Positions 10,536 through 21,183 of a stretch of DNA of 64,000 nucleotides are shown here, piece after piece (position 1 is the first letter of the stretch; every line of letters starts with the position of its first letter). The notes under the pieces are model-generated. The model was not told where the DNA came from. It did no database searches and worked only from the letters and a program-made list of their open reading frames with translations. The stretch spans positions 13,513,489 to 13,577,488 of the forward strand of contig CM064663.1 of the NCBI GenBank assembly GCA_032717465.1. Reading direction: 5' to 3'. This DNA comes from Coenobita brevimanus (taxonomy: Eukaryota; Arthropoda; Malacostraca; Decapoda; Coenobitidae). The position numbers and the translations under genes were made by a program.

Positions 10536-11822
10536 TTAACACTCTTCTATGAGTCTCCGAGGGGCTCTTCTCACTCGTGGTGGTAATCGCTCATCTTCGG
10601 GCTCTGGGACGAACTCCTGTTGCAACGGTTCTAAGAGCCATTCCTCAGCACCGTAATATGGTTTCACTTGTTTGGCAGCCCTCTGTATTCTTTTACCACT
10701 GAATATGTTCTCAACCACATAAATGCTACCATCCATTAACATTTCAGTCACTTTATACGGGCCATCCCATTTAGCGTTAAGTTTCTTACAAGTACCCGGC
10801 TCTATGGACTCTTTCTTAACCCAAACAAAGCTATTGACCCCGACCTTCTGAGCTTTTCTCCGCCTGTTAGCCACATCCCTATAGCGCATCGTCATCTTAT
10901 GGTGTGTAGCCTTGGTGAGAGCATGTGCCATCGCTAGGTCGTCTTCCTCTACGTCCACTGAAGGAAGTGAGGCATCAATAAGGCGAGGGGGATGGCGTGA
11001 AAAGAAGGTGTAATAGGGCTGCTGACCCATGCTCAAATGCATTGCTTGGTTAATGACTGATTGGCACAGTTGTAGCAGCTGAAGCCAAGGCAGGGGGTGT
11101 CCGTTGCAGAGGGATGCCAGGACACTTTTTAAGGTCCTATGCATTCTCTCGATGGTGGAATTTCCCTGGGGATGATAAGGGGGGACGTAAAATAGGTCCA
11201 CTTGATTCCTCTAGCAGAACCACGTGAAGTCACCACTCGTAATCTCTCCGCCGTTGTCCAGAACGATACCAAGTGGCGTCCCCAAATCAGTAAAGTATTG
11301 CCCAAGACAGTGTATGATGTGTTGTGTATGTTTGTTCCTGAATGGGTAATAGTTCACAAACCTACTGTAGTGATATATCTCAGTAAGGACATATCAGTAA
11401 CCCTGAGCTCCAGCAACCATGTCAGTCATGTCGATTCCGATACGTTCTAGACGCTTACTTACAGCTGGGAAACCCTTCCAAGGTTGCTGTAACCCAGTTT
11501 CACCTTTAAATCTCTGACAGGTGGGACACTTTTTCACATAATCACAAACAGCTACTTTCACATTTGGCCAATAAAAATGCTCTTCTGTTTTCTTGATGGT
11601 TTTCTTTTGACCTAAATGCCCTGAGATTTTGTGAGCGTGCCTAATGGCTGGTTTAACTAAAGATTTGGGAATCACCAAGCAGTAATGGATACTACCATTA
11701 GTCTTTTCTCTAACATAATATAGTAGCTCCTCAATCAATGCAAACCGGCTGAACATGGTTTTTGGCAATCGTCTGGCGGATATTCTCTCACACTGCAAGT
11801 ATTTTACTAACTCATCCCACAT
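10536..11822 (-). pseudogene. Gypsy-2 integrase
   Basis: The N-terminal zinc-binding domain is clear: histidines in HAHKISGHLGQ and cysteines in CPTCQRF. The catalytic core follows with the first Asp in RIGIDMTDMVAG, the second in VLDNGGEITS and the Glu in GNSTIERMHRTLK. The C-terminal part has KWDGPYKVTEML, a GPY/F-type chromatin-binding module. Two in-frame stops break it, a TGA at 11394 and a TAG near 11210, with no frameshift between the parts. It would insert the element cDNA; this copy cannot make a whole protein. Confidence 0.88.
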
Positions 11823-11831
11823 TGGTTCTTC

Positions 11832-12617
11832 TCATTGTTTATCTCTCATATCATCTCGGCTGAACCCAAGCCAGTTAGTTTCTGACTGATTCACAATTAC
11901 TCTAACGGGTCTAGAAAGATGATCTGTCACTACATTATTTTTGCCTTTTACATATTGCACGTCATAGTTGTACTTGCGCATTTCTAAGATCCATCTGTTC
12001 ATTCGTGGGGATTTTGTTTTTCGTTTGAAAATGCTAGTGAGTGGTTGGTGATCTGTCAAGATAGTAAATCGGGAACCCCACAGTTAATGATGAAAATTAC
12101 GACAGGTGGGAACTACGGCCAATGCCTTTTTGTCAGTTGTGGAATATCTTTTCTCGCAGGGATTGAGCTTTTTGAAAAAGTAACCGATTGGTTGATTCGA
12201 GTCATCCGATTTTATCTGGCTCAGTACACCACCAACATGAGTGTTGCTGGCGTCGGTGGTCACAGTGATTACACAGGCTCTTGCTAAGACTGGCACATTA
12301 ACTAAACACGATTTTAACTGTTCAAAGGCGGATTGACACTCGTCTGACCATTCGAACGTTACTCCGGATCTTTTCAGGTTCGTAAGTGGAATTGCTACTT
12401 TCGTGAACGAAGGTACATGTTTTCGGTAAAATCCGCACATGCCAAGGAATCTCTGGACTTCTTTTACTTTCGTGGGTCTTTTCATTTTAGTGATAGCCTC
12501 TATATTCTTAGGGTCCGGTTCACTCTCAGCCACTGAGATTTTATGGCCTAGGAAGGTTACTACTTTTAATCCAAAAGTACATTTGCTTAAATTTAACTTG
12601 GCTCCATTCTGTGTCAA
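11832..12617 (-). pseudogene. Gypsy-2 RNase H with RT connection
   Basis: The segment carries the RT thumb/connection (FLGHKISVAE, VQRFLGMCGFYRKHV) and RNase H beginning with TVTTDASNTHVGGVL, then TDHQPLTSIF and YVKGKNNVVTDHLSR. An in-frame TAA at 12084-12086 and a TGA at 11832 interrupt it. Both flanking parts remain in the same frame as the RT and integrase. Confidence 0.85.
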
Positions 12618-12629
12618 TAGTGTGAATAG

Positions 12630-13523
12630 TTACTGCAAATGACTCAACAGCATGGGAAAGTCATCGGCCCAAATTATCAGATAGTTCAAATAATTCTTTA
12701 TCCAGCTTTGCTGCAACAATGGTGTAAGAATGTCTTGCATTCGCCTGGAAAATATGGCAGGTGAACAGTCTAGTCTGAATGGCAAACGTCGAAAGTGGTA
12801 AAGAGTGACTCCATCGCTGAATGTAGTTAAATCACGGCTCTCCTCGTCCAGCATAATTTGAAAGTATGCCTCACGCATGTGAAGAGTCACATAGTAATTA
12901 TGACCAGCAGCCTGCTCGACTAACTCCTCTAGTCTGGGCAGTGGATAAATGTCAGTGGCAAGGTGTTTATTCACATGGCGATAATCTAGGCACATGCGTT
13001 TGCTGCCGTTCGGCTTGTTTACTGGAACAATGGGAGACAACCAGGCAGCAGTTGATCTCTCAATGATCTCTCTATTTTCCATATCTTGCAACATTTCCAC
13101 GATCATCTGTTTGGCCTACTCAGGGTATTGGTAGGTTGGACAGTGGCTGTGCTGTGGATCTGCTACTTTAATGAGGGTGGGGGGACTGATGATGGTTCCC
13201 AGTTCTTTTTTGTCCAATATGAAGATAGGATCGTGTTGCAGAATTACGTTGGTTAGTTCTTCTCGTTGAGCTGAAACTAAGTGAGGCCATGTCTGTTCGT
13301 CAATTAATTTTCGGAGTCTTTGAATGTGAGTTCCACTTTCATCAGTTTGGTTATTTGCAGGGATTATATCGTTATGAATTTTGGTGATTGAACGGACCGT
13401 ACTCTCTGGAGGATCTTCAATAACTTCATACGAGCCCAGGATGGTACCTTTGCGAAATAGTTCGCCTTGCTTAGACACATTATTTTGGGGTAGATAGACA
13501 AGACCCTCTGAATTTACATGCAC
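12630..13523 (-). pseudogene. Gypsy-2 reverse transcriptase, catalytic residues replaced
   Basis: The fold is easily followed: STAAWLSPIVPVNKPNGS, RMCLDYRHVNKHL, LPFRLDCSPAIFSRRM and LIIWADDFPM. The first catalytic strand reads VTLHMREAYFQI where Gypsy RTs have Asp for His, and the YLDD box reads YLNY. All three metal-binding aspartates are thus gone. An in-frame TAG at 13116-13118 and a TAA at 12630 also cut it. The N-terminal half (13116-13523) is the protease-RT linker and RT start. Confidence 0.88.
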
Positions 13524-14066
13524 TAGGTAAGGATGACTATTATGACTGAAACGGGCTTGCGGATGGACAAATAATGTGGTTTTAGGCTCCTCACTGACTG
13601 GTACAGCTACAAATTTGGTCTGATATGGGGTTAGGCTCTTTGCAGTTAAGAGATTAGCCTGTATTAGTTGTTGAGGGTTCCTGACGGCCCTTATTTGTGT
13701 AACCTGGACTCACTCAACTTTTCCTTTCTGCCGCAGAACATAGTTTACGACGTATGGGGCTCCTCCCCACATCAGCACTCGTTGCGCACCATTCAAAATC
13801 AGTGGAGATTGTCCAATGACATCGCATCCCAACAACATCTCGGTGGTTCAATAGGCGTTCAAAATGACTGGGCAATATTGTTGATGAACTTTCTCGTCTC
13901 CTATTCTGATCTCTACTTTGGCTATACCCAGTATACAGAGTGGTGCTCCCATGACTCCCTGTAATCTCGGTGGATTTCTTCTAGTATTTATCTCTGTTCC
14001 CAGTCGCTTTGCAGTGGCCTCTTTAAGTATGGTATAACCACTCCCAGTATCAACTACAGCTTCCAC
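13524..14066 (-). pseudogene. Gypsy-2 aspartic protease and linker
   Basis: MEAVVDTGSGYTILKE contains an intact DTG active-site loop, followed by a flap-like region and, after a TGA stop at 13848-13850, MLLGCDVIGQSPLIL, the expected C-terminal motif. The linker to RT runs on in the same frame with one more TGA near 13707. The protease would mature the polyprotein. Confidence 0.75.
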
Positions 14067-14212
14067 AATCTTGTTATTTACTCACACTTATCGTGGGTGA
14101 GGTTATTCCGGCGGTTAGTGAAATAGATTGATGGCGGTTTGACTCGTGTTTGAATTTGTTGGTTGGTTCCGTTATTACTCTGGGCCGCTGCGTCGCGTTT
14201 TGTGCGTCCAGG

Positions 14213-15097
14213 TCAGTCATTACTGCCTCTACGACATCCCGGTCTATGGCAATCAAAACAGTGGCCTGGGGGTGGTTTTGCCCAACATTCTTGCAACGAG
14301 TGTGAATTTCTCTGACAGTAATTACAAAATTTTCGTCTTTGTGTTACAGGAGGAGTAGATTGCTTTTTGCTGAGTTCTTCCAGATTCGCTTTCAGATCTT
14401 TTAATTGAGCTTTCAACTCCATTACTTCCTTGTCAGAATTAGATCGACTTTTATTATGGGGTGGCCTTGGTGCAGTATCTACCGGCATTGTATTCGGGGA
14501 AACTTTACTCTTAGCCTCTATATCTGGCAGTGCATTAACTCGGGTGGTATACCTCTCTTCGAGTAGCTGCCTCTCATTCTCGATCCTATCAATGAATTTA
14601 CTGAGCAGGTATCCATCGTCAAGGTAGCCTTCTAACTTTTCCCTTGACTCGATCGGAAGTCCATACCACAACTTCTTAGTATGCTGATCGTGCGAGGGGA
14701 ACCTTTCCCTTGGGAATTTTGTTTTGAGAGTCGCGTGCTTACACATAAGTCTATCTATGAATGCCTGGGGTGTCTCTTCCCAGTCATACGTCATACTCTC
14801 AAGTTCTTGCCACGCTCGATCAACGTTCACTTCGACAGCGAATTCAGTGCTCAAGAATTTCTTTAATTCTGGCCATGACAGTGCAAAGTTTTTCCTTTGA
14901 TAATTGTGAATGAAGGTGGCAAGTTCGGACCCCATTCGACTCTTTGCAACTTGGATTCTGACCGCGTTATTAGCGTCAACTTGTTCGATCGCCTCACAAA
15001 ACATTTCGAGGTGAGACGTGCCATCTATCCCTTGAAGTTGATTTAGTTCCAAAATGGAAATATCGCGCGGTTTTGTGAGAGAGACTCGCGGAGTCAT
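14213..15097 (-). pseudogene. Gypsy-2 gag
   Basis: A 294-residue frame begins MTPRVSLTKPRD. It has a capsid-like middle (WPELKKFLSTEF, AWQELESMTYDWEETPQAFIDRL), a charged coiled-coil-like stretch around residues 215-245 (ELKAQLKDLKANLEELSKK) and two C-terminal zinc knuckles, CNYCQRNSHSLQEC and a CFDCHRPGC variant. Its frame differs from that of pol, compatible with a gag-pol frameshift or with decay. The end runs into a TGA just after the second knuckle. Confidence 0.82.
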
Positions 15098-15429
15098 TGT
15101 GTGCTAGCAAGGGGTCAAGTGTGACAGCAACTTTCTATTTGGAGTACTTCATTGCCTGTCCACCTCATCTAACTGGATTGTTACGTGATCTCTAATGGTC
15201 CGAGAGGAATGATCAGCTTCTGGCTGTGACTATCCAAACAAATGCCCGTGCAGTGACATTTTGAAGTTTTGCTTGTAAAACTTTGGCGTACAACTTTGAA
15301 TTGGAATTATTTTTAGCGAGAGAGTAATGACTTTTAGAGTTTGACATTCAACTTTTATTACATTTGAGGAGGTATGAGCTTCTCCTTTGACGTCAATTTA
15401 CGATCTGAGGAGGTATGAACACTCCAGAC
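15098..15429. other. spacer between SGNH-like region and gag
   Basis: Non-coding as far as I can see. It contains two diverged copies of a 'gaggaggtatgarc' motif at about 15364 and 15408 but no recognisable domain. Confidence 0.4.
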
Positions 15430-16019
15430 TTATGACGTGAACCTTTGGGAGGCCTTATCACTCCCTTTATCTCTATATACCTCAATGATTTTGATGAACT
15501 TAGCATCAACTCGCTCTCTAACTGCGCCACTCCAATGAACTCCGTCATCCAAACGGTTACGGTAGTAAGCCCAGTTGAACTGTAGGTTTTGATTGGACAT
15601 ATGTCGGCGAATTTTCTTGTTTACTGACTTTTGAACCTTTTTGTAGTCTTCTGATGTGGTAGGGGCTCTTACTTCACCACAAATTCTGGGTTCTGTCATA
15701 CGATCACCTCAGCTTTGCATTGCCTCTCTAATTCTTTAGTAACAGTTTTTACATGACAGAAGATTTCCTGAGGGGTGGTTCGTTGATCTGTATCATTACT
15801 CCCGATCCATAAAACTATGAGGTCACACTCCCATTCCAACACTGGATTTAACCGGGGGTCCTGAAAGAAATTATTGACCTTGCCCCTACTTGCACAAAAG
15901 ATTCTTATCTCCACGTTCTGAACATTGAGTTGTTGGGGTATCTGAGAGTGGCCTACCGTGCTACTTTCAACATTCCCCCTCTCTCTCTGCTCGTGACCTC
16001 CCTTCGCTTTCTCACACAC
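15430..16019 (-). pseudogene. SGNH/GDSL-hydrolase-like ORF upstream of Gypsy-2 gag
   Basis: Two frames, 16019-15696 and 15699-15430, overlap as ATGA and together make one SGNH-like domain. In the first, GHSQIP (Ser25) fits block I, where GDS is usual. CASRGK (Gly46) fits block II and VLWIGSND (Asn75) fits block III. AEVIV with EPR at the junction fits the strand after block III. In the second frame KSVNKKIRRH fits the helix before block V, and DDGVHWSG supplies the Asp52-x-x-His55 pair. SGNH enzymes are mostly esterases or lipases. The frameshift inside the domain suggests the copy is dead. The ORF lies in sense orientation between the primer site and gag. Confidence 0.72.
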
Positions 16020-16039
16020 GTGCTGGTAAACTGGGGGAT

Positions 16040-16065
16040 AATAATCCCACCGTTAAGCCAACGTG
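16040..16065 (-). promoter_or_regulatory. Gypsy-2 primer-binding region
   Basis: Next to the 5' LTR tip ACTACA the sense strand reads CACGTTGGCTTAACGGTGG. A TGG-containing sequence complementary to a tRNA 3' CCA end is expected here, but the TGG is offset by about five bases from the LTR, so the exact site is uncertain. Confidence 0.35.
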
Positions 16066-19000
16066 TGTAGTGTCGGCGTGAGCCTGAAATAACTCACAGG
16101 TATTTCCCGGATGGTAAGGGGATGGGGCCACCCGACTTAGTCTCTCCACAGTCAATATTAATGGTATCCGCAAAAGGGAAACAACTATGGCTCAAGATTG
16201 TAGGAGATCTATTATGTAGAGGGGTGGTAGCGTTAATTTATAATCTGAGTTGAGACCAAGTCGAGTGCAACGCGAGTCAGTTATCCCCACGACGTGGGAA
16301 TCTTGATATGAAAGGATAGTGAACTATTCAGGGAAGAGAAGGGGTATGTAGATACTAAACACTACATGTGGTTTTCTTTACTTTAATGAATCAATGATCA
16401 TTAGAAATATTATTACTACTGTAGGAGGACATTCAACATTAGTATCAAATCTTTAACAATACCCAGTTAGACTCACTATTAAGGGGAGGTTACCCCAATC
16501 ATGTGACTGTAGTGGTTCATAAGTTTTCCCCACATCAGGAATTATCAGTAATTATCACACCCACTCCTAATTCATTACATCGACAATTCACAGTGAACAT
16601 CAGTTAATGCTCTCTGGCTTGATAAGACACAGCTCCCTGTCCTCAAATAATGGTATTTGTATTCTTGATGAGAGAACTCCAGAGACTCGTGACCCCACAT
16701 TTCACTATTCAGAACTTTCGATAATATCTCTCATTACTTACATAGATACAAATGTCTTTTACTAACTGTCACCGGGCTCGCAGCAGCCTCGGGACGAGAA
16801 CTACAAATCACTTTTTCTCCAATCAAATGTTTAGATTACGACTTTGTTAGACGTAGCATTTTCAAAGTGACCAACAGACACTGTTTATTTTTTCCTGTAA
16901 CACGATCACCATTAAGCCCTTCAAATATTCACCACATATCATATAATATAGCATAATCACTCTGAATTCACCTGAATTAAACCTTAATTAAAGTATACAT
17001 GGGTAGTGTAAGTGCATGTGTGGATCCATGCGGGAGATAAAATGGCGTCTCGACACTGGGACAGGGGCAGAGTTCTGGAATCTGAGGCAAACATGCATCA
17101 GTCACGAAGGCTCAGCTCAAAGTGACTTTACATTATTCTATTATTATTATTCACTTTGCACGATATACTTAAAACAAATCAAGCATGGGAGAATAAGGGG
17201 GGGGGGGACTATGTATGATAGCTCACCTGAGGCAAACATGCGTCAGTCATGACGGTTTAGCTCGAAGTGACGCTGGGACTCGCGCCTGCAGTGAGATGAG
17301 GGGGGGGGAGGGGGGAGAGACGCTACCCGCAAGTTCAAATGAGATGCCGTTCTTGGTATTCTAGATTTTTTTTTTTAACTCATTTTGGCTTTTTTTTTTT
17401 TTTTTTTACAGAAAATTGCACATGACATTAAGACCCATGATTGAGTTGGGGAAAATTTGGGATTTCTTCTTTACGCATCATTTAGACAGTGAATGTGGTG
17501 CCAAATTATCTTGATGTGGGTGCCCGCCACTCCACCACTGGGTTACACAGGCCAACTCTGCTACATGATTCTCGCTGATTTCAATATTTTCGCCTCTCCT
17601 GGTCGTTTACATTACACATCTGAACTTTGATAGATTTGATAGTCATTATTTCACAATAAACTTACCAAAAGAAGCACGTTTTAAGTATTAGACTGGTTAA
17701 GTTTGACCTCGGCGCCCAGTGACGTGAGAGGGTATGTGTAAGATGAAATAATGTCATCAACTATTACGAGTCGCAACTCATAGTGTAGATACACACTCCT
17801 ATGACACATCATTCTTAAACAACATCACATACATATAAAAAATAGAGGTTGTACTTATATAGATGACACATAGGAGGGGGGTTTTAAGAATACTCCCCCA
17901 GTATCCCTGCTTGTCGTACGAGGCGACTAAAAGGGTTGGTGGTGGGTTAGTGCCCCACCCCGTAAAAAGAACTAACTAAAAAAGCGAATAAAGCACCTCG
18001 GACCAGGACGGACCATACGTTGACGACTAGGGAATGGACAAAGGACATTCTGAGGTTGGGAACATGGAATGTGAGAGGAGTGAATGATGAAGTGAAAGAG
18101 AGAGAGATTGTTCAGGTGCTTGAGGATGCAAAAGTGGATATATGTGGATTGACTGAAACTAAATGGAAAGGTGAAAGGGCGAGAGAATGGGAATATGGTT
18201 TAGGTCTGTGTGGGAGTTAATGAGAATGAGAGGGCACGAGAGGGAGTATGTCTGAGCAAGAAGTGGAAGGAGAATATAAGAGAGTATGGAACAGTGGGTG
18301 CAAGGATTGTATGAGTGAGGATGAAAGTAGGTATCCAAGCGTGGGCGATTGTGTGTGTGTATGCTCTGACAGAGGACCGATTGGCAAGAGTGAGAGATGA
18401 GTTTTGGGCGAGAGTAGAAGCATGTATGGACAAATTTTAGAGGAGCAAGAGAGTGCTTTTGATTGGAGACATGAATGGCATAGTTGGGAATGTACGAGTG
18501 GACAGAGTGGTTGGTCAGTGGGGTGTGCCAGCTGAAGTAGATGGGAACGGTAGTGCTTTGGTGGACATCTGTGCTGATAAGGGGTTGGCAATAGCCAACA
18601 CCTACTTTCGGCATAAGATGATCCACCGGTATACATGGAGTAATGAGGATGATGGATGGTGAACTTGTTGAACGTAAGGCAATGATAGACTACAGTACGT
18701 GTGTGTGGATGAGCGAATGAGAAGATAAGTGTTGGATGCAAGAGTGTGGAGAGGGTGGGGGAATGGAGTCTCGGACCATCAGTTAGTGATGGCCAAGGTA
18801 AAGCTGCAAAGATAATGGTTGAGGAGACGAAGGGGAAGACAGGAGGAAACAGCTCTTGTGAGAAGAGTGGAGAATTTGAAAGATAGTGAGAAAATGGCAG
18901 AGTATAAGAGCATAGTGGAAGAAAGATTGGGAAGGTATGAGCTAGAGGAGATGGAAGGGGTGGAAAACGTATGTAAGATATTCACGGAAGAGATAGGCAC

Positions 19001-21183
19001 AGCGTGCGAGGCGGTTTGTGGAGTGAGGAGGAGATGCAAGGGTGTGCAAGTGACAGCATGGTGGAATGATGAGGAGAAACGAGCTGTGGAACAAAAGAAG
19101 AAGGCATATAGTGAATGGTTGGCGAGTAGAGGTAGGGGAGAAGATGAAAGAGAGAAGAGAGAGTTATATGTGAGCAGGAGAAGGGAGGTGAAGGGACTGG
19201 TGAAGGAAAGTAAAAAGAAAGCGAATAAAGAGTTTGGTAGGAATCTGAGTGTGAAATGAAGGGAGAGTAAGAAATTGTTTTGGAAGGAGGTAAAGAAAGT
19301 AAGGCAGGGTGAAAGGGAAAATAGTAGGGGAGTGAAAGATAGGAATAATAGATTGTTGGTGGAGAAGAGAGAGAAATTGAGGAGATGGAAGGAGCACTTT
19401 GAGGATTTGTTGAATGTAGAGAGTGAGAGCAGTGCGAGTATAAGTGGTTGGGGAATGGCTGGAAGAAGAAGAGATGAGAGAAGGGAGGAAGAGATCAGTA
19501 AGGCAGCAGTAGTGGAAGCAATGAAGATCAAGTTGGGAAAGGCCCCAGGAATTGATGGAGTGTGTGGTGAAATGCTGAGGTATGGGAGTGAGATTGTTGT
19601 GGAGTGGATATGGAAGTTGTGTAGATAGGCTTGGGAAGAGGGAAGGGTTCCAGAGGTCTGGAAATCAGGTATAATTGTTCCTTTAAACAAAGGAAAAGAG
19701 GAGAGAGAAGTATATGGTAACCATAGGGGTATTTGCCTTCTAAGTGTGACTGGTAAAATATATGGTAGAATACTCATTGATAGGGTTAGGCATATGACAG
19801 GGGAGCTAGTTGGAGAAGAACAAGGGGGATTTAGGAAGGGATAAGGGTGTGTAGATCAGATATTTGTTCTAAGATGTTTAGTAGAGAAGTATCTAGAGAA
19901 GGGAAAGAGAGTGTATGCTGCCTTCATTGACTTGGAGAAAGCTTATAACAGAATAGATAGGCAAGGTACGCGAAAGGTATTAAGAATATATGGGGTGGAG
20001 GGGAAATTGTTGAGTGCTGTGAAGAGTATGTTCGAAGGAGCTAGGGCTACGGTGCGAGTGAATGGTGAGCTGAGTGAGTCCTTTGATCTCAATGTGGAAC
20101 TGAAACAGGGTTGTGTGATGTCTCCATGGCTGTTTAATATATACATGGATGGGGTTGTAAAGGAGGTGTAAGGTAGGGCAGTGGATGTGGGGGTGGCTCT
20201 AATGAATGAGGGTGAGATTTGGAAGATTCCGGTGTTGCTGTTTGCTGATGATAGAATACTGTTGGGTGAAGATGAATGGGAGTTGCAAGGTTTGGTGAAT
20301 GAATTTGGGACACTGTGTAGGAGAAGGAAGCTGAAAGTTAATGCAAACAAAAGTAAAGTTATGGTGTTTGAGAGGAATAAAGTCACAGAATGCACAGTGA
20401 GGTTGGATGGTGAGGATATGGAGAATGTGCGTGCATTCAAGTACCTGGGTAGTGTGATGAGTAAGGATGGAACTTTGGGGGATGAAGTGCGTGAAAGGGT
20501 ACAGCAGGAAAGGAAGGTTGTTGGTTCACTGAAAGCAGTGATGAGAAAGAGGGAGGTGAGTATGGAAACTAAGAAGGCACTGCATGATAGTATTGTGATC
20601 CCTACGCTGATGTATGGAAGCGAGGCGTGGACCTTGCAAGAGGGGAACAAGTCAAGAGTGAGAGCAGTGGAAATGAGTTACTTGAGAGGAACATGTGGAG
20701 TGACGTGGAGGGACAGGTTGACGAATGAAAAAGTGAAGGAACGTTGTGGGGTGGATGTGGATGTGGTTGAAAAGATTAGGAGAAATACACTGAGGTGGTT
20801 TGGACATGTGGAGAGAATGGAGAATGAAAGACTGACTAAGAGGGTGTATGTAGGTGAGGTGGAGGGAGGGAGAGGGAGCGGTAGACCGAGGATGAGGTGG
20901 AGGGATGGAGTTGAGAGGTATATGAGGGAGGGGAGGTGAGTTGGGGGAGGGGGGTCAAAAATGGTGGGTGGCAGAGCGACTTGGAGGCGTTTTGTCTGTA
21001 GCCACCCTTTGCGGGATTAAGGCGTCGGGCTATAGATAGATAGATAGACTTATATAAGTATCTACACATGAAATACTAAGAGTAAAGAGAATCTTACAGA
21101 GTAGGACTCAAACTATACCCAATCTGACTCAAAGTTACACAAAATCTAAGTACATACATGAGTGTTAAATTCGTGGTACTACA
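16066..21183 (-). repeat. Gypsy-2 5' LTR interrupted by LINE1a
   Basis: The LTR starts with TGTAGTGTCGG at 16066 and ends with GTGGTACTACA at 21183. Removing LINE1a (17862-21047) and one copy of its duplication leaves an LTR of about 1.9 kb, matching the 3' LTR without its tandem copy. Substitutions and small indels against the 3' LTR show considerable age. It also carries an extra 30-odd bases near 16751-16785 not present in the 3' LTR. Confidence 0.87.
17862..21047 (+). mobile_element. LINE1a, near full-length APE-type non-LTR retrotransposon
   Basis: The element starts about 190 bp upstream of the endonuclease. It shows RLGTWNVRGVNDEVK and GLTETKWKG near 18055-18170, then LLIGDMNGIVGNV near 18455. 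RT shows AFIDLEKAYNRIDRQG, LKQGCVMSPWLFNIYMDGV and an intact FADD box at about 20241. A C-terminal domain with LRWFGHVERM and a GRPRMRWRDGVERYMRE motif follows. The 3' end is a short (TAGA)n tail. ACTTATATA flanks it at 17853-17861 and 21048-21056. Stops at 18220, 19258, 19628 and 20171 show it is dead. Short tandem 3' tails suggest RTE-like biology, but I cannot fix the clade. Confidence 0.87.

Larger units (their letters stand above)
6965..21183 (-). mobile_element. Gypsy-2, composite Ty3/Gypsy LTR retrotransposon
   Basis: Two related LTRs (6965-9750 and 16066-21183) both begin TGTAGTGTCGG and end GTGGTACTACA, giving the inverted TGTAGT/ACTACA tips of an LTR. The same 4 bases, CTCT, flank the whole at 6961-6964 and 21184-21187. 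Between the LTRs lie, on the minus strand, an SGNH-like region, gag, protease, RT, RNase H and integrase in Ty3/Gypsy order. The 5' LTR contains LINE1a and the 3' LTR contains a tandem duplication, which explains their unequal lengths. The element is dead by stop codons. Confidence 0.9.

Noticed and set aside
10536..11201. Possible envelope gene making Gypsy-2 an errantivirus
   Set aside because: The frame is the integrase C-terminus; the 3' region up to the LTR has no signal peptide, furin site or membrane segment.
18159..20650. Long minus-strand open frames opposite LINE1a, rich in Ser, Leu and Pro
   Set aside because: Shadows of the purine-rich LINE coding strand; the same effect produces plus-strand frames opposite LINE1b, LINE1c and LINE1d.
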